39,263 bases of DNA, from positions 75,752 to 115,014 of the forward strand of contig BFEA01000526.1 of the NCBI GenBank assembly GCA_003427395.1, in the 5' to 3' direction. How positions within the stretch are numbered: the stretch's first letter is position 1; each line of letters opens with the position of its first letter. The stretch comes from Chara braunii (Eukaryota > Streptophyta > Charophyceae > Charales > Characeae). Position numbers and translations under genes: made by a program. This document shows positions 21,428 through 33,200 of the stretch, one piece after another. The notes under the pieces are model-generated. The model worked only from the letters and a program-made list of their open reading frames with translations. It was not told the origin of the DNA and searched no databases.

Positions 21428-21680
21428 TTTTTTTTTTTTTTTTTTTTTTTTAACATCCATGGTGATGCTAGAGGTGTTGATATAATCAGCCACCTCTAGC
21501 ACCCCCAGGCAGGCTCCATCTATTAGTGGGGAGCAGCACCTGCTGGAAACCGGGTCGAGCGTCACGGTCCCTTACATTTTGAGAGGAAAGGATCATGAGG
21601 AATCACGAGATAGCATGCTGGAGACCGGGTCCAGCGTCCCTTCGCTATCCTGTATTTTCCAAGCCAAGATCCAGGGCTGG
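21428..21680 (-). mobile_element. structured 3' tail of the minus-strand LINE
   Basis: Read on the minus strand, two copies of the first hairpin (perfect GCTGGA/TCCAGC at 21617-21635; GCTCGA/TCCAGC at 21542-21560) are followed by the GCTCC...GGAGC hairpin (21513-21534). A perfect 10-bp stem GCTAGAGGTG/CACCTCTAGC (21467-21500) and a 24-base poly(A), seen here as T at 21428-21451, complete it. The order and motifs match the tail at 24.1-24.4 kb. Confidence 0.8.
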
Positions 21681-21969
21681 GGCACATCAGTGCTACAGGG
21701 GGGCACCAGTGGTCCCTGTTTGTTCCCCGACCCATCTTCCTGGACACACTACCGCACTTTCCTTTGAGAATGTATGAATGAGTGTCTAAGATCTGAATAT
21801 CTGATAAGAAAACTGAAGAGTTCTGAAAGATCTGAGAAAGGTCTGAGAATCGTCCGTTCTGGGTCACATTGAGGTAGAATGGGCTGAGTGAGATGAAGTG
21901 ACTAGATATAGGCTGGTCTGATACAGCAACTCAGAACCCCCACTGAATTCGTCTTCAACTCCAACTGTT

Positions 21970-24125
21970 ACTAGGCCCCCAGGTATTCCTCCAGGGCCAG
22001 TGGGTGAGGGGGAAAGGGATCAACGAAGTCCTGAGCAGGTCTGAGCCGCTCTCTGGGATCCACCCTTGTCCAATCCTTAAAGTGAAGTTGATTGTTCCTT
22101 GCCAAATCGCCCTCTTGTCCCTCTCCATGTCCTGCGTTCTGCTGCCGGTCCAGCCTGTCTCCTGTCCAGCTCACACTCGCGATCCAACCCTCCCTCTTCC
22201 CCCCCAGCCAGTCTTCACAGAACCGGGAGATAATTTTTTAACGTCTACCTCGCTGTGCGCTTGATTTAGGTGTTCCTTAACTTTCTGCCATTGTGCCGTG
22301 ATCTCATGCTGAAAAAAAAGTCGTATATGCTTTGTGACTTCCCCCTCTTCCACCCTGGCCCCTTCCAATTCCAGAATGCATCTTCTCCACCGTATGACCC
22401 ATAGGACAGTACGCCTGCCCAGAGAGTACATATTCGCCACAAAGGTGTTGTCACGAGACTGGGGCTAGTGTCCAAGTAGGATTGCCCTCCAATCCCAAGG
22501 CCATGAAGAACCTGAAACGATGTGCCGCCAGATCCTATCCCACGATCGCCATAATAAAACAGTTGCAGGGCATTGCAAGAAAATGTGTTCAACCATCTCA
22601 AGGCGTTTTTTTCCAGGGAAGTTTTGGCGGCAACTCCGGCTCCAGGGGAGCGCCCTTCCTTGCTGTTCTAGCTGCGTATGATCAATCAGCCAGTCATTGG
22701 TCGGCATGCATCGATGGGTAATTTTCCATTGAAGAGCAAAGATTTTTGCTGGTATTTTCTGGTACTCCCTGAACCATTGGATAGGTTTGAGTGCGCTTCT
22801 GTCTACATTAAGATGGCGCTGCCATCTATCCTCAACCACGTCTCGTAGCCTACGCTTGGGCCCGAGCATTTGGTAGACTGACTTCGTTTTTAGGGTACCT
22901 AAAAATATCGTTCTTTCCTCCCCCCATCCCCGCCTTCCCCTGCCTTTGCACGACCATCTCCATTCTTGGGGATCAAAGGGGAGACTCTCAATTGCGGTCA
23001 TTGGGCAATACGCTTTCCAGCCTTTCCCCCCTAATAAGATAAACTTTTGATTTTCTTTTCCAGATGAAAGGTTGTCTACTCTCTTGTAGTTGCCCTGTTT
23101 CTGTGACAGTGTAGCATTCAATCAGAATTTGTGCTTGGTCCACTATGTGCACTCGGCCTACTTGTGATTCATGGCCAGGTAGCCCCACCCAATCATCCTC
23201 TACCAACGTTGGACCCTTCTTGAGCGTGGTATACCATTGGATGAGGAAACTTTCAACAAGTTCTTCCATTGTTGAATCTAGTGAGTGATAGTAGCGTAGG
23301 CATCTTTCCATGCGTGCTGCACTTTTTCATTCTCCGCTTGCCTTATCCCAGAGGTCCCCCACCCTCAGCACCCCATGTTTCACCCAAAATTTTACATGGG
23401 GAGTCTGAGCTATTCCTCACCTAGCCGAGGGAGTCTGTGATTAATCTATTGCCAAACAACGGTTTTCGGATTATCTCCTCCCATCTGTCCGGTGCGGGGT
23501 GGTCGGGGGTTGGGAGTTTCCTCCACATGCTCAGAAGACGTATCCAATGCTCGTCTGCCAGGTCACCGTTTTTGTATTTCCTAGGGAGTCTCCAGTACCT
23601 GTCCTTGAGCCATATCAAGGGTTCAGTTTCTGGTGGGGCTTCCGGGCCCAAAACCGCGATTTGCGTTAGTGCCAGGGGAGCCTAGGGGGGAGGAGGTCTC
23701 AAAAATGATATATTGAATCGAGTGGAAGCTCAGGGCCTGGAACTGTGTGGAAGGGTCCACAATTCCAAGCCCCCCTCCAACCTTGGGCTGGACGACTGAT
23801 TCCCATGCTACACGACTGATGGCATGGGTGTTGCTACTGTCCCCTCTCCATAAGAAGGCCGCCAGTTGTTGTTTGAGCGCCTTAAGCCCCCTTTTACTCA
23901 TGGGCCACAGGATGGCTCTATACCACAGAGTGGCAAGCACAACATTATTGATGACAAGGGCCCGCCCAAAAATTGAAGTGTGCTTGTGGTTCCAATTCGC
24001 TAGCTTGGCCTGTGTCGGTCTAATCAGCCACTCATCATTGGTGATGGGTTTTCCTTTTGCTGTAATCGACGTTCCCAGGGCTCTAAGTGGAAATCCTCTT
24101 ATCTTTTCCTATTCCTATTTCTATG
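21970..24125 (-). pseudogene. LINE ORF2, 5'-truncated family-1 copy
   Basis: Only the part after the reverse-transcriptase catalytic core remains. From the right edge it reads GFPLRA near 24075-24092, then FGRALVINNVVLATLWYRA (near 23920), AAFLWRGDSS and VGGGLGIVDP (near 23760-23830). The C-terminal Cys/His region (ALQWKITHRCMPTNDWL and MVEHIFLQCPA, near 22560-22730) and the DW/DPFPP tail at 21990-22110 follow. At least three frame changes or stops interrupt it. The missing 5' part is typical of incomplete target-primed reverse transcription. A plus-strand LINE tail begins immediately to the right. Confidence 0.8.
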
Positions 24126-24137
24126 CTCACATCTGAT

Positions 24138-24327
24138 CAGAAGGGACGTTGGGCCTGGTTCCCAGCACGAGCTGCTCCGTGTCTTTTCAGTGACTATGAT
24201 GTAAAGGGACGCTAGACCCGTTTTCCAGCAGGTGCAGCTCCCCACCACTGGAACGGAGCCAGCTATCAAGCAAGGAGGGTAGAGGGGGTGTCTGCTCTTA
24301 TAAACATCCCCTCTACTTCCCTTCATG

Positions 24328-24368
<41 letters not shown>
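24138..24368 (+). mobile_element. isolated LINE 3' tail (plus strand)
   Basis: The tail order is: hairpin GTTGGG/CCCAGC (24148-24166), hairpin GCTAGA/TCCAGC (24211-24229), hairpin GCTCC...GGAGC (24237-24259), a perfect 9-bp stem GTAGAGGGG/CCCCTCTAC (24279-24316), and a 36-base poly(A) (24333-24368). It has no coding sequence, so it is a very short copy abutting the truncated end of the minus-strand LINE. Confidence 0.8.
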
Positions 24369-24370
<2 letters not shown>

Positions 24371-24611
24371 TCCATGCAAAACTAACAATTATTTTTGTTA
24401 GGTTTTCACAAATCCTATGTTTTGACACCTGCATACAAACAAGTGTGTGTGTCAACTGTTGGGCGTTGAGGCCCTGAAGCCAGTTTCGGAGGTTTTGTTC
24501 TCCTCGATCATCGCGGCCCTTAGGCCGGGGTCGCGGCTTGTCTGTGCCCCTCGGACAGCAACAGGGCATATCGAGCGGGATATTGCAGGTATGGTCACTT
24601 CTGGCTACAGG

Positions 24612-24781
24612 AGCATGGTCCCACTAGCAACGGGGATTGGATTAAGACCCTGAATGTGGGCGTGTTTTAGGCAGAGATGCAGAAAAGGAGTTCAATCTTG
24701 ATTTTTTTCACTTGTCCACAAACGCGGCCAAATTAAGGCGTTCAATCCAATCCTCTTTGCTGATGGGACCTCCTCCTAGGA
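24612..24781. mobile_element. GGGGCGAGGTCCC foldback family, complete copy
   Basis: ggtcccactagcaacgggg...ggattggatt...gatgcagaaaag is followed by the inverted partner cttgtccacaaacgcggcc...gcgttcaatccaatcctctttgctgatgggacc. The arms are about 75 bp, so nearly the whole element can fold on itself. It has no coding capacity. Confidence 0.75.
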
Positions 24782-26118
24782 CAGGAGCTCCACCATGAAC
24801 TGGGTTTATAGACTTTGCGGCCCCTGAATTTCTGCAACTCCTTGCTTTGTGTTCTTGCCGTGGACACTGGCCCCGGATAATTGTTTTGTTTACAGATAAA
24901 AAAAAAAAAAGAAGGAAATTGCAACAGGCCACCCCAAGCACAGCCCCAAAACAAATGTCATTTTTGCCTTGGGCACTGAGCCCTTTTTTTTTTCAGCAAA
25001 AAAAGCAAAAGAAAAAAAAGGAATAAAGTCAGAAAAGGGCTCACACCATATAGTCATGCACAAATTCACAGATCCCGGGGCCATGTCCCACTTGCTCCGT
25101 TGAGCTAGGTCCTCGTTGGGTTTTCTACCATGAGTGACGTCGGGCGACGCTTCAGATGGGGTGTTGTTCTGAACATCGCGAGGTTGATTTTAGTTCTCTC
25201 TGGAGGTCCTCCCAAATAAACATTTGTCGTTTCGGGAAATGCCACAAAAAATGGATTCTCTCGTATACAACTCCCTCTACCCTTCGGCCTTTCCGTTGAG
25301 CTAGCTGTCTCGAAAAAAGAAGACAGCTAGCTCAACGCTCCGTGGACCATTTTCCGTTGCGTTTTCATTTTTTTTTTTTTTTTGGGTCGTCATCATTCAC
25401 CTTGTCAGACCGTTTTCGTGGATCTGGGCTGACAGCTGACCCGTTCCCAGCCGTTTCACATGGTTTGTTCGAAGCATAGCATTTCGGGGCTGTGTGTGGC
25501 TGGCTTGCTGACCACGTTCAATCGCAGCACCGTGTTGCAACTCTGAGGTTGCGCACAGGCCCACCTCCTGATACTGAAGGATAGCCTCTTCCCGTCGTTC
25601 AGATTGGATCCCTTGGGGAAATGTTCGCACTTATTGCGGACAGGTCATGTCAGACTAGTTGAACCCTTTTTTGGCGGCAGTCGTCATTATGACATGCGTA
25701 CGAGACACAAAACATTTACCGAATAAAAAACCCCAGGAATACTACGAATGCCATTTGAAATTGTGTATCTTTTTTGGGGGGGATTTAAAAAGCCTTTTAG
25801 GGGTGTCACACCGTTGAGTTGGCTCAACTAAGCGGTGCAAGTGGGACATGGCTCCCGAAGGGAGCAGCTCTTTGGTCGCCACGGAAAACATTATTAAATG
25901 ATAATTAGCATATATTTCCCAAGAATTAGTTGATAATTAGCATACACTTCCCAAGAACTGTACGCAGTGTTCGGTGTACAGACAATCCGCAGCACATTCC
26001 AGTCCAGATTCGGGCTTTAAATCCAGTCTTCTTTGCTAGTGGGACCTCTCCCCTCAACTCACCTGCTACATGAACACAACTCCCAGTGACACCAACTGGC
26101 TTACCTCCGTTGGTGCAT

Positions 26119-26122
<4 letters not shown>
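24782..26122. other. inverted repeats and hairpin, no gene
   Basis: A perfect hairpin with 17-bp arms (CGTTGAGCTAGCTGTCT, 25294-25310 and 25321-25337) has a 10-base loop. ggccatgtcccacttgctcc (25079-25098) is inverted at 25832-25851 around a shared 16-bp core GCAAGTGGGACATGGC, so 25071-25860 may be one element. A right arm of the GGTCCC foldback family lies at about 25995-26060. Confidence 0.5.

Positions 26123-26123
<1 letters not shown>

Positions 26124-26154
<31 letters not shown>
26124..26154 (+). repeat. poly(A) run, retroposon tail
   Basis: About 30 consecutive A follow gttggtgcatgttt and precede agaagaagagatcgagc. It is probably the tail of a short retroposon; no body could be recognised. 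Confidence 0.6.
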
Positions 26155-26156
<2 letters not shown>

Positions 26157-26644
26157 AGAAGAGATCGAGCTTCACTGAAGTCAAATGACTATAATCGTTC
26201 CGCTACAGGGATCTACCCAATATTTTCGGACCTCGTCCCCATGAGTTCGAATCAAGGAAATGCTCCATCCTCATGAGGATCAAGTGGTTCGTGACGATTC
26301 ATTTTTGGCTTCTACCTCGAGTACGGTGAGCATCTTTTCTCGCTGGCGGAAGCCTCTGCTATAATGGTTGATAACGTGGTTCTACTCAGTGGTATTCTTG
26401 GAATTTGCATCTACAGTGAAACCGGGGTTTCGGTCTGATCTCTGCGTGTCGCGCTTTATTTTTTTCGAGTACCAATCCGCTCCCACCCCCTCTGTTTCTA
26501 GTCCATTGCTCCCCCTCAATCCCCTTTGTCCTTTTCCGTGTATAGCACCGGATACTGAATCTCTACTTCTACCCTTTCCAGAATTTCCTTTCCGGTCAAT
26601 GGTGGCACGTCCCTTCATTATACCCACCCAACGCTCCTCCTCTA

Positions 26645-27720
26645 GAATTTTTTCCTTACTTTCCCCTTCCTTTTCGCTCCTGTCCATATACAGTGTAAAT
26701 CGTACAGCTTCCCATTCTTTTCCATATATAGTGTAAATCGTACAGCTTTCCATTTTCTAACCTAGCTAGACACGTTCCAACCACCGAAGATAAAAACCTA
26801 CGGGAAACAACCCTCCTCCCCCGATACCGTTTTCCATCCAGCCGTCCACATTGGTAGACCGTTTCACTAGTGTACCGATTGCCCCCGGCCCTGAGCACTC
26901 ACACAAACCACTACGCTCCGCGTACCGTCCACTCCACCCTGTCCACCCATACCTCTCCCCGACACTACCATGTTTACCCATTCTGTTTTTCTTTCTCATA
27001 ACTGCCCCTCCAGCCTCACCACCCCATACCTAAACACCCCCGCGCCCCACACCTCGTAACCCCCTCCCGTTTTCATTCATCCCGTGCATTTCGACACTGC
27101 CTTACCCGTATCCACTTCCGCTCCTCCCGCCCGCTGCTCCCTTCCCCCTTACCTCACATCCAGCCCAAATTCATCCGATACTACAATAATTTTTCCCCTT
27201 TAATTTTTTCTTTATTTTCCTCCTTCTTTTTCGCTCCTTCCCATACATAGTATAAATCGTACAGCTTTCCATTTTTTAACCTAGCTAGCCACGTTCCGAC
27301 CACTGAAAATACAAACCTTCGGGGAATAACCCTCCTCCCCCGATACCGCTTCCATCCACCCGTCCACACTGGAAGACCGCATTCACCAGCGTACCGGTTG
27401 CCCCCGGCCCTGCGCGCTCACACAACCCGTTAAGCTCCGTGTACCGTCCACTCCACCCTGTCCTCCCATACCTCTCCCCGACACTACCCCGTTTACCCAT
27501 TCTGTCTTCCTTCTCATAACTTCCCCTCCAGTCTCAACACCCCGTACCTAAACACCCCCACGCCCCACACCTCGTATTCCCCCCCGATCTCATTCATCTC
27601 GTGCATTTCGACACTGCTTTATCCGTATCCACTTCCGCTCCTCCCGCCCGGCATCGCACGCTACTCCCTTCCCCCTTACCCCACATCCAGCCCACATTCA
27701 TCCGATACTACAATAATATT
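26645..27720 (+). repeat. two tandem 5' UTR monomers, about 520-555 bp each
   Basis: The run from cgtacagctttccatttt through cctagctag, cctcccccgataccg, gcccccggccctg and cctctccccgacactacc to tcatccgatactacaataat occurs at 26739-27190 and again at 27258-27717. The first monomer also has a 38-bp internal duplication around cagtgtaaatcgtacagctt. The monomers are pyrimidine-rich and precede ORF1 by about 390 bp. Repeated monomers of this kind act as promoters in some mammalian L1 elements; that role is only inferred here. Confidence 0.75.
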
Positions 27721-28106
27721 CTTCATACCTACGCCCGCTATAACTACCCACACCCGATACCCACGCCCCACTCTCCGCTGCCCCTAACCCATACCGACAT
27801 ATCTCCTCCCTATAGTCACACACTTCGCCCTCTATCTAATTGATCCCTCCCCAGTCGTACTCATCCCTATCTTCCCCACGTCATGCCCCGCCCATACACT
27901 ACAACCCGATCCCAGTGATACTGAGCAGGTGGACGAAATCCGATCCCACTAACACCCAACAGGCGGACGGATCCCACACCTCTCCCCTATCAGCACATCC
28001 CATCAACCCGCTCTTAATCAGCCGGCCTATACTACACATCCTCGACTAATATCCCTCGGACCACCTCTACCTCGTCCCCTCCCCCCCCCCCCACTCTCAC
28101 TGCACA

Positions 28107-30264
28107 ATGGCAAACAGCGGACCGAGCTCCTCAGAATCCCTTCACCCTCAAAACCACACGGATGCTGAGGAGACCCAAAAATTGACTGAAATGATGAAAG
28201 GTTGGTTTCTGAATCACGTATCCCAGGATGTCTCCGAGTATGTAGAAACCACTGTCAACGACGAGGACGATTGCATTGAGGTCAGACCAAACGAAAGCTT
28301 CCAAAAAGTCCAAAATGATTTCCTCAAACAAATGACGGTCTCGATTGTATTTCAAGGCGAAACCAAAAATTGGACTAACGATAAAAAATTTGATCTCATT
28401 CGTTACCTTGAACAGTCAGTTTTGTCAGAAGATGAATTGACCACGGACAAGGGTACCGCACATATGGAGGGGAGAGGACAAATGACATATATTGCGAAGA
28501 ACCTCAAAGTGATCGATTGATTGCTAAATGTGAAGAAGGAAATGAGTTTCAAGGAGGGAACAAAATGAAACTTTGTGTACTTCCGCCCATGGTTGCCTCG
28601 TGCGGAATGGCAACAAAAACGTGAAGAGGACAAAAAGAAAAACTTTTGGGTTATGGCAATGCGTTTTCCCATTGCCGCTTCGATGGTCATCAAAACAGGC
28701 ATCGAATCGGCAATTGGGAAAGTAATCAAAGAGTTTGATCCCATTGCAGACCCGGAAGACCCCAAACTGGGCAATCTGAAGTTCCAACTCCGCCCCAACG
28801 CTGAAGAAACGGTTAGACCTCGCCTCAAAGTTTGGACAGGCTCCGAATAATTGGTGGTAGATCTAGTCACTTCCAACACACTGTGGTGCTCCAATTGCAA
28901 CAGATATGGGCATAAACCTGATGACTGCCCATACTGCTACAGTTGCTTCAGATACGGACATGAAACAGAGGACTGCAAAGCTGACTCAGGCAACAGACAG
29001 AAAAACAGCGCCCAGCAGGAACAACCGAATCGAGCTAGACAAGCCGGACAGGCCTTCATCCCACCCATTTTCAACCTTGTTTTTTCCAAAAATTGGGTCG
29101 AATGGGAAGACTCCCTTTCCAGAACTGATCACTCACGACACTTCTCAAAAGGGAAAACCAGGCCCCAAGGGGACCAAGGACCTGGTCCTCGTGTCCACCC
29201 CACCTCCCACCACAGCCTGTCTGGTGGGAATGGTTTGCAGCAGTTGGTACCCCCAAAACCCAGGGGTGTGCCCCAGGGCAAACTCGAATGGCGTCCTTCG
29301 AGTGCAGTACCAGGCGGTCTGGTTGATCCCGCTCCCCTGCAGGGAATCCAAAATAGCGGGAGGGGATCTGCCCTCCACAACAACGGAAAGGGACACAACC
29401 CTCAGCCGCTATCAGTTTTAGTACCAGGCAGCGTGGCTCTTCTGGCGATCACAGCTGCAGGCGAAGAGATGCGGTCTGCTGAGAACATTTCAACCCCTCT
29501 GCAGCAGATCCCGACCCCGACGGGGACATCAGCAACTGCCCCCGCTAAAGGAAATGCATCTACAAGCCCCCCCACCAAGCAGTCCTAGAAAAAAATGAGA
29601 ACAGAAGATCTCATTATGGCAAATGTGGCCCATTCGGCTACCACCCCCTCCCCTTGGACGGGGCCTGTCACACCATCTGTGCAGCATGACACCCCCTTTG
29701 TGCTGACCCCTATCATCTTCAAACAGTGCAATCAGGGTATCCTACTGCTGCTGGAAAGGAAGACCGACAACAGTCTGTTCATCCCTTCCCTCACCTCCGA
29801 CGTGTTCCCACAGCAGGATATCTTCCTACACGAAGCCAGAAAGACTCGACAAAAAATATTTTGTGCGTCCCATTCCGGGTATGCCCTTGTCCATCGATAT
29901 ACAGGGAAGGTCATTCTGGGAAATCACACCCCATCCTGAGCAGGTGCCTCGAAGCAGCACTGGCTCCTGGGGTTGGTCCTTCGATTGCAAATGAAGGCCT
30001 CTTTTGGGCACCCATGACATGGTTCAAAAAGGGGAACAAGAAGGAGATTTTCTACCCAACATTAGGAGATGGCATCAAGGGGGCATCATAGCCGAACTTG
30101 ACGCCCACATTCCCAAGGACAGATCACTCTTTTCCAGGTACATCATGGAGACGATGAAATTTCCTTGGGATACCACCTCCCTCCTCCCTGCACCCAGACT
30201 GAGTGGACCCCATCAGACGTCTATCCACCCCATGATGCAGGCTGGTGCCGCAGATGGACAGTAG
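28107..30264 (+). pseudogene. LINE ORF1 (nucleic-acid-binding, zinc knuckles), broken
   Basis: ORF1 starts at the ATG at 28107 after a long CT-rich leader. In one frame it runs to about 29936, with stops at 28518 (TGA), 28566 (TGA), 28848 (TAA) and 29586 (TAG). A net +1 shift near 29935 then leads to the last part, with a further TGA at 29991, ending at TAG 30262-30264. Two CCHC knuckles, CSNCNRYGHKPDDC and CYSCFRYGHETEDC, lie at about 28887-28976 and would bind element RNA. A roughly 220-residue region after them (FVLTPIIFKQCNQGILLLL near 29700) matches no family I recognise. A frame change near 29050 may add a further lesion. The stop overlaps the ORF2 start by 11 bases. Confidence 0.75.
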
Positions 30265-33200
30265 ACTCACGTTAGCCTCGTGGAACGTCCATGGATTGGT
30301 GGATAACAATGGGAAACACAAGAGAGCTAGACTCAAAAGCTGGATCCACTCCCGTAGAGCCTCGATTATCATGGTACAGGAGACCAAGTTGTCCTCAGAC
30401 AAACTGGCCTCCATGCACACATGGTGGAGTGGTCCACAATTTTGGGCCCCGGCCCAAGGCACTAGGGGCGCCACTGGTCTATTAGTCCATAAAAAAATTG
30501 CTGCCCTGGTCCAAGACTCAAAATCAGATCCCCAAGGCCACTGGTCATGGGTGTCCCTGCTAATTGATAATCAAACTTGGGGTTTCATGTCCATTTATGT
30601 GCCTTCAGACCATTCACATAAAGTACAATTTATAAACAACTTGAGAACGATATTACCCCCTACAGATTTCGTGGTCATAGGGGGTGACTGGAACACAGTC
30701 CTCAACCCGGCACTTGACTCAACAACACCTCTCTCACACCCTGGCGAGCCCGCAGCCCTTAACGACCTTATGGTAGACATGAGGCTGTTCGACCCGTTCC
30801 GCTCCGTACATCCGGACACCTCTCTCTACACATGGACTGCATCCACTCCCTCTGAATCCGGAACCCTCACCAAAAGAAGACTTGATTTCTTTCTAATTAA
30901 TGACACAGCACTACAGTTGGTTCACAAAGTGGGTGGCGACATGGAACCCATGTCCGATCACAACCCGGTATATTTACTGTTTAATCTGGAATTACAGGTT
31001 ACCAAAGGCAAGGGTCTTTTTAGGCTGAGCCTCCATGTCCTCGAGGACCCGGGCGTGATAGACTGGATTTGGAAATCCTGGGAAGAATGGCGTAATAACA
31101 CTGTCCTATTTGAGAACAAAGGAGAATGGTTGGATAAAGGGTTGTCCCTCCTATCCAACCAACTCAACTTAATATCCAGAGTTAAAACTGTCAATAGAAA
31201 ATACCAGGAATTGCAGATAAAGAGAAAATTAAAAAACCTCGACAAGCGGGAAATGGACTGTTATTTCTCAGCAGTGGTAAACCTCCGAAAAAGGAAAAGC
31301 CTACTCCTAGAATGGCAAAACATGCAAATATTTAATCATAACCTCTGGGCAAAATATAGACAAATAGATAGGATCCTCCATACGGACAGGCTTGACAGCA
31401 AAACATCAAAAGGTATTAAAAACTTCAATAATAACTCAATAATTACCTCACTCTCTCACCCCGAAGATCCAAACCAGCCCCATGCCAAGGACCTGACAAA
31501 ACTGTGCGAATATGTCAGGCTTTTCTATGAACAACTTCTCACTTCCGGACGGGTCCCAAATGCACCAGTGATACCCCCTCACCTTGAAGAATTCCTATGG
31601 GGCTCCACACACAAGGTCTTGTCAGAACTGGAGGCTTCGACATTAGAACACCCAATTACCGTATCGGAACTCACAGCAGCCCTCAATAGCATGGCCAGGG
31701 GCAAGTGCCCAGGCCCAGACGGATTACCGGTAGAATTCTACCTCCGCTTTTGGACCCTCCTAGCACCCGACATGCTAAGGGTGTTCAACTCGATCCTATC
31801 AGACCAACCCCTCGGACCACGTACAGCGGAGGGCATCATCACCCTCCTCTACAAAAAAGGGGATAGAACAGACGTCCGAAATTACCGCCCTATATCACTC
31901 CTAAATGTCCATGGGAAAATCCTAGCCAAAACTCTCGCACGCCGGTTGAACCCCCTTCTAACCAAACTGGTCCACCCTGATCAATCCGGTTTCATCCCGG
32001 GCTGACAGGTTCTAGATAATGTAATGACTGTTTCACAATCTATCGATTGGATTAATTACCACGGACTCAATAAAACGGTGATCCTCATCGATTTCAGAAA
32101 GCTTATAACCGTGTAAACTGGGATTTTGTTCAAGCTACACTTAGCAGACTGGGCATAAAGACCAATTTCAGAAAATTTATCAAGGCCCTCTACGGTGCCT
32201 CGTCAGGAAGAGTCCTCGTTAATGGCCGCCCCTCTACTCCCTTCAAAGTCACCCATTCCCTCCGACAAGGATGGCCCCTAGCCCCCTCCCTCTTCGTCAT
32301 GCAGCTAGAGGTCCTATTGAATATGATTCGTCACCACCCGAATTACACAGGCCTCCATATCTCCCCCACCTATTCTATCAAAGTCTCTGCCCTAGCCGAC
32401 GATCTCACAGCGATCTCGGATAACTCAGTTCCCTCCCTGTCTGCTCTAGAAGAATGTCTAGTAGTCTACGAAACTGCCTCGGAAATGAGGGTTAGCTGGC
32501 AGAAATCTGTGGCCCTTACCCCCAATGGCCAACCCCTAGCTTTAGATCTGGGGATCCCAGCCAAACAGAAGACAGATTCAGAACGCTACTTGGGCATACA
32601 GATATCCTTCGGGGATCCCACAAATACTCAAGCTACCACGGTGGAAAACAGGGTAAGGGATGCCTGTGCTAACTGGTCAAAAACCCAATTTCTCTCATTA
32701 ATGGGCAGAGCAATGGTAATTAACACCTTCATTAATTCCAAAATATGGTATGTCCTGTCCATAAGACCCCTCCTTCCAGATTCTGCCACCAACATTAGAA
32801 GGCTACTAACTCGCTTACTATGGAAAGGTAATTCAGAAGCGAACTCTGCACTCAGTAAGGTCAGTTGGACAAAAATCACAGAAAAACGCCAAAATGGAGG
32901 ACTTGGGGTACTGGACCCCAAGACTCAGAATCGTGCACTTCTAGCGAAATGTCCGATCAGGGCGCTTACCACTCTAGAGCAACAGCCGTGGATACTACTG
33001 GCCCAGCAGTATCTCACCACCGAATGGCACCTCTCAGATCCGGAAGCAGTCTGGCACGCTCTTCTAATGCGCCCCTTCACATCCAAACCCGCTGGTAATA
33101 CCTGGAGTGGAATTCTCAGAGAATGGGGGAAAATGCTCCCTCAACCTCTGCGGGACCCTTCCTCCAAAACCGAAATTCTGAGCACATGTATCTTCGAAAA

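Noticed and set aside
21428-24092. Target duplication AGGATTT for the minus-strand LINE
   Set aside because: Only seven bases match, and the right copy falls within sequence that still reads as LINE coding.
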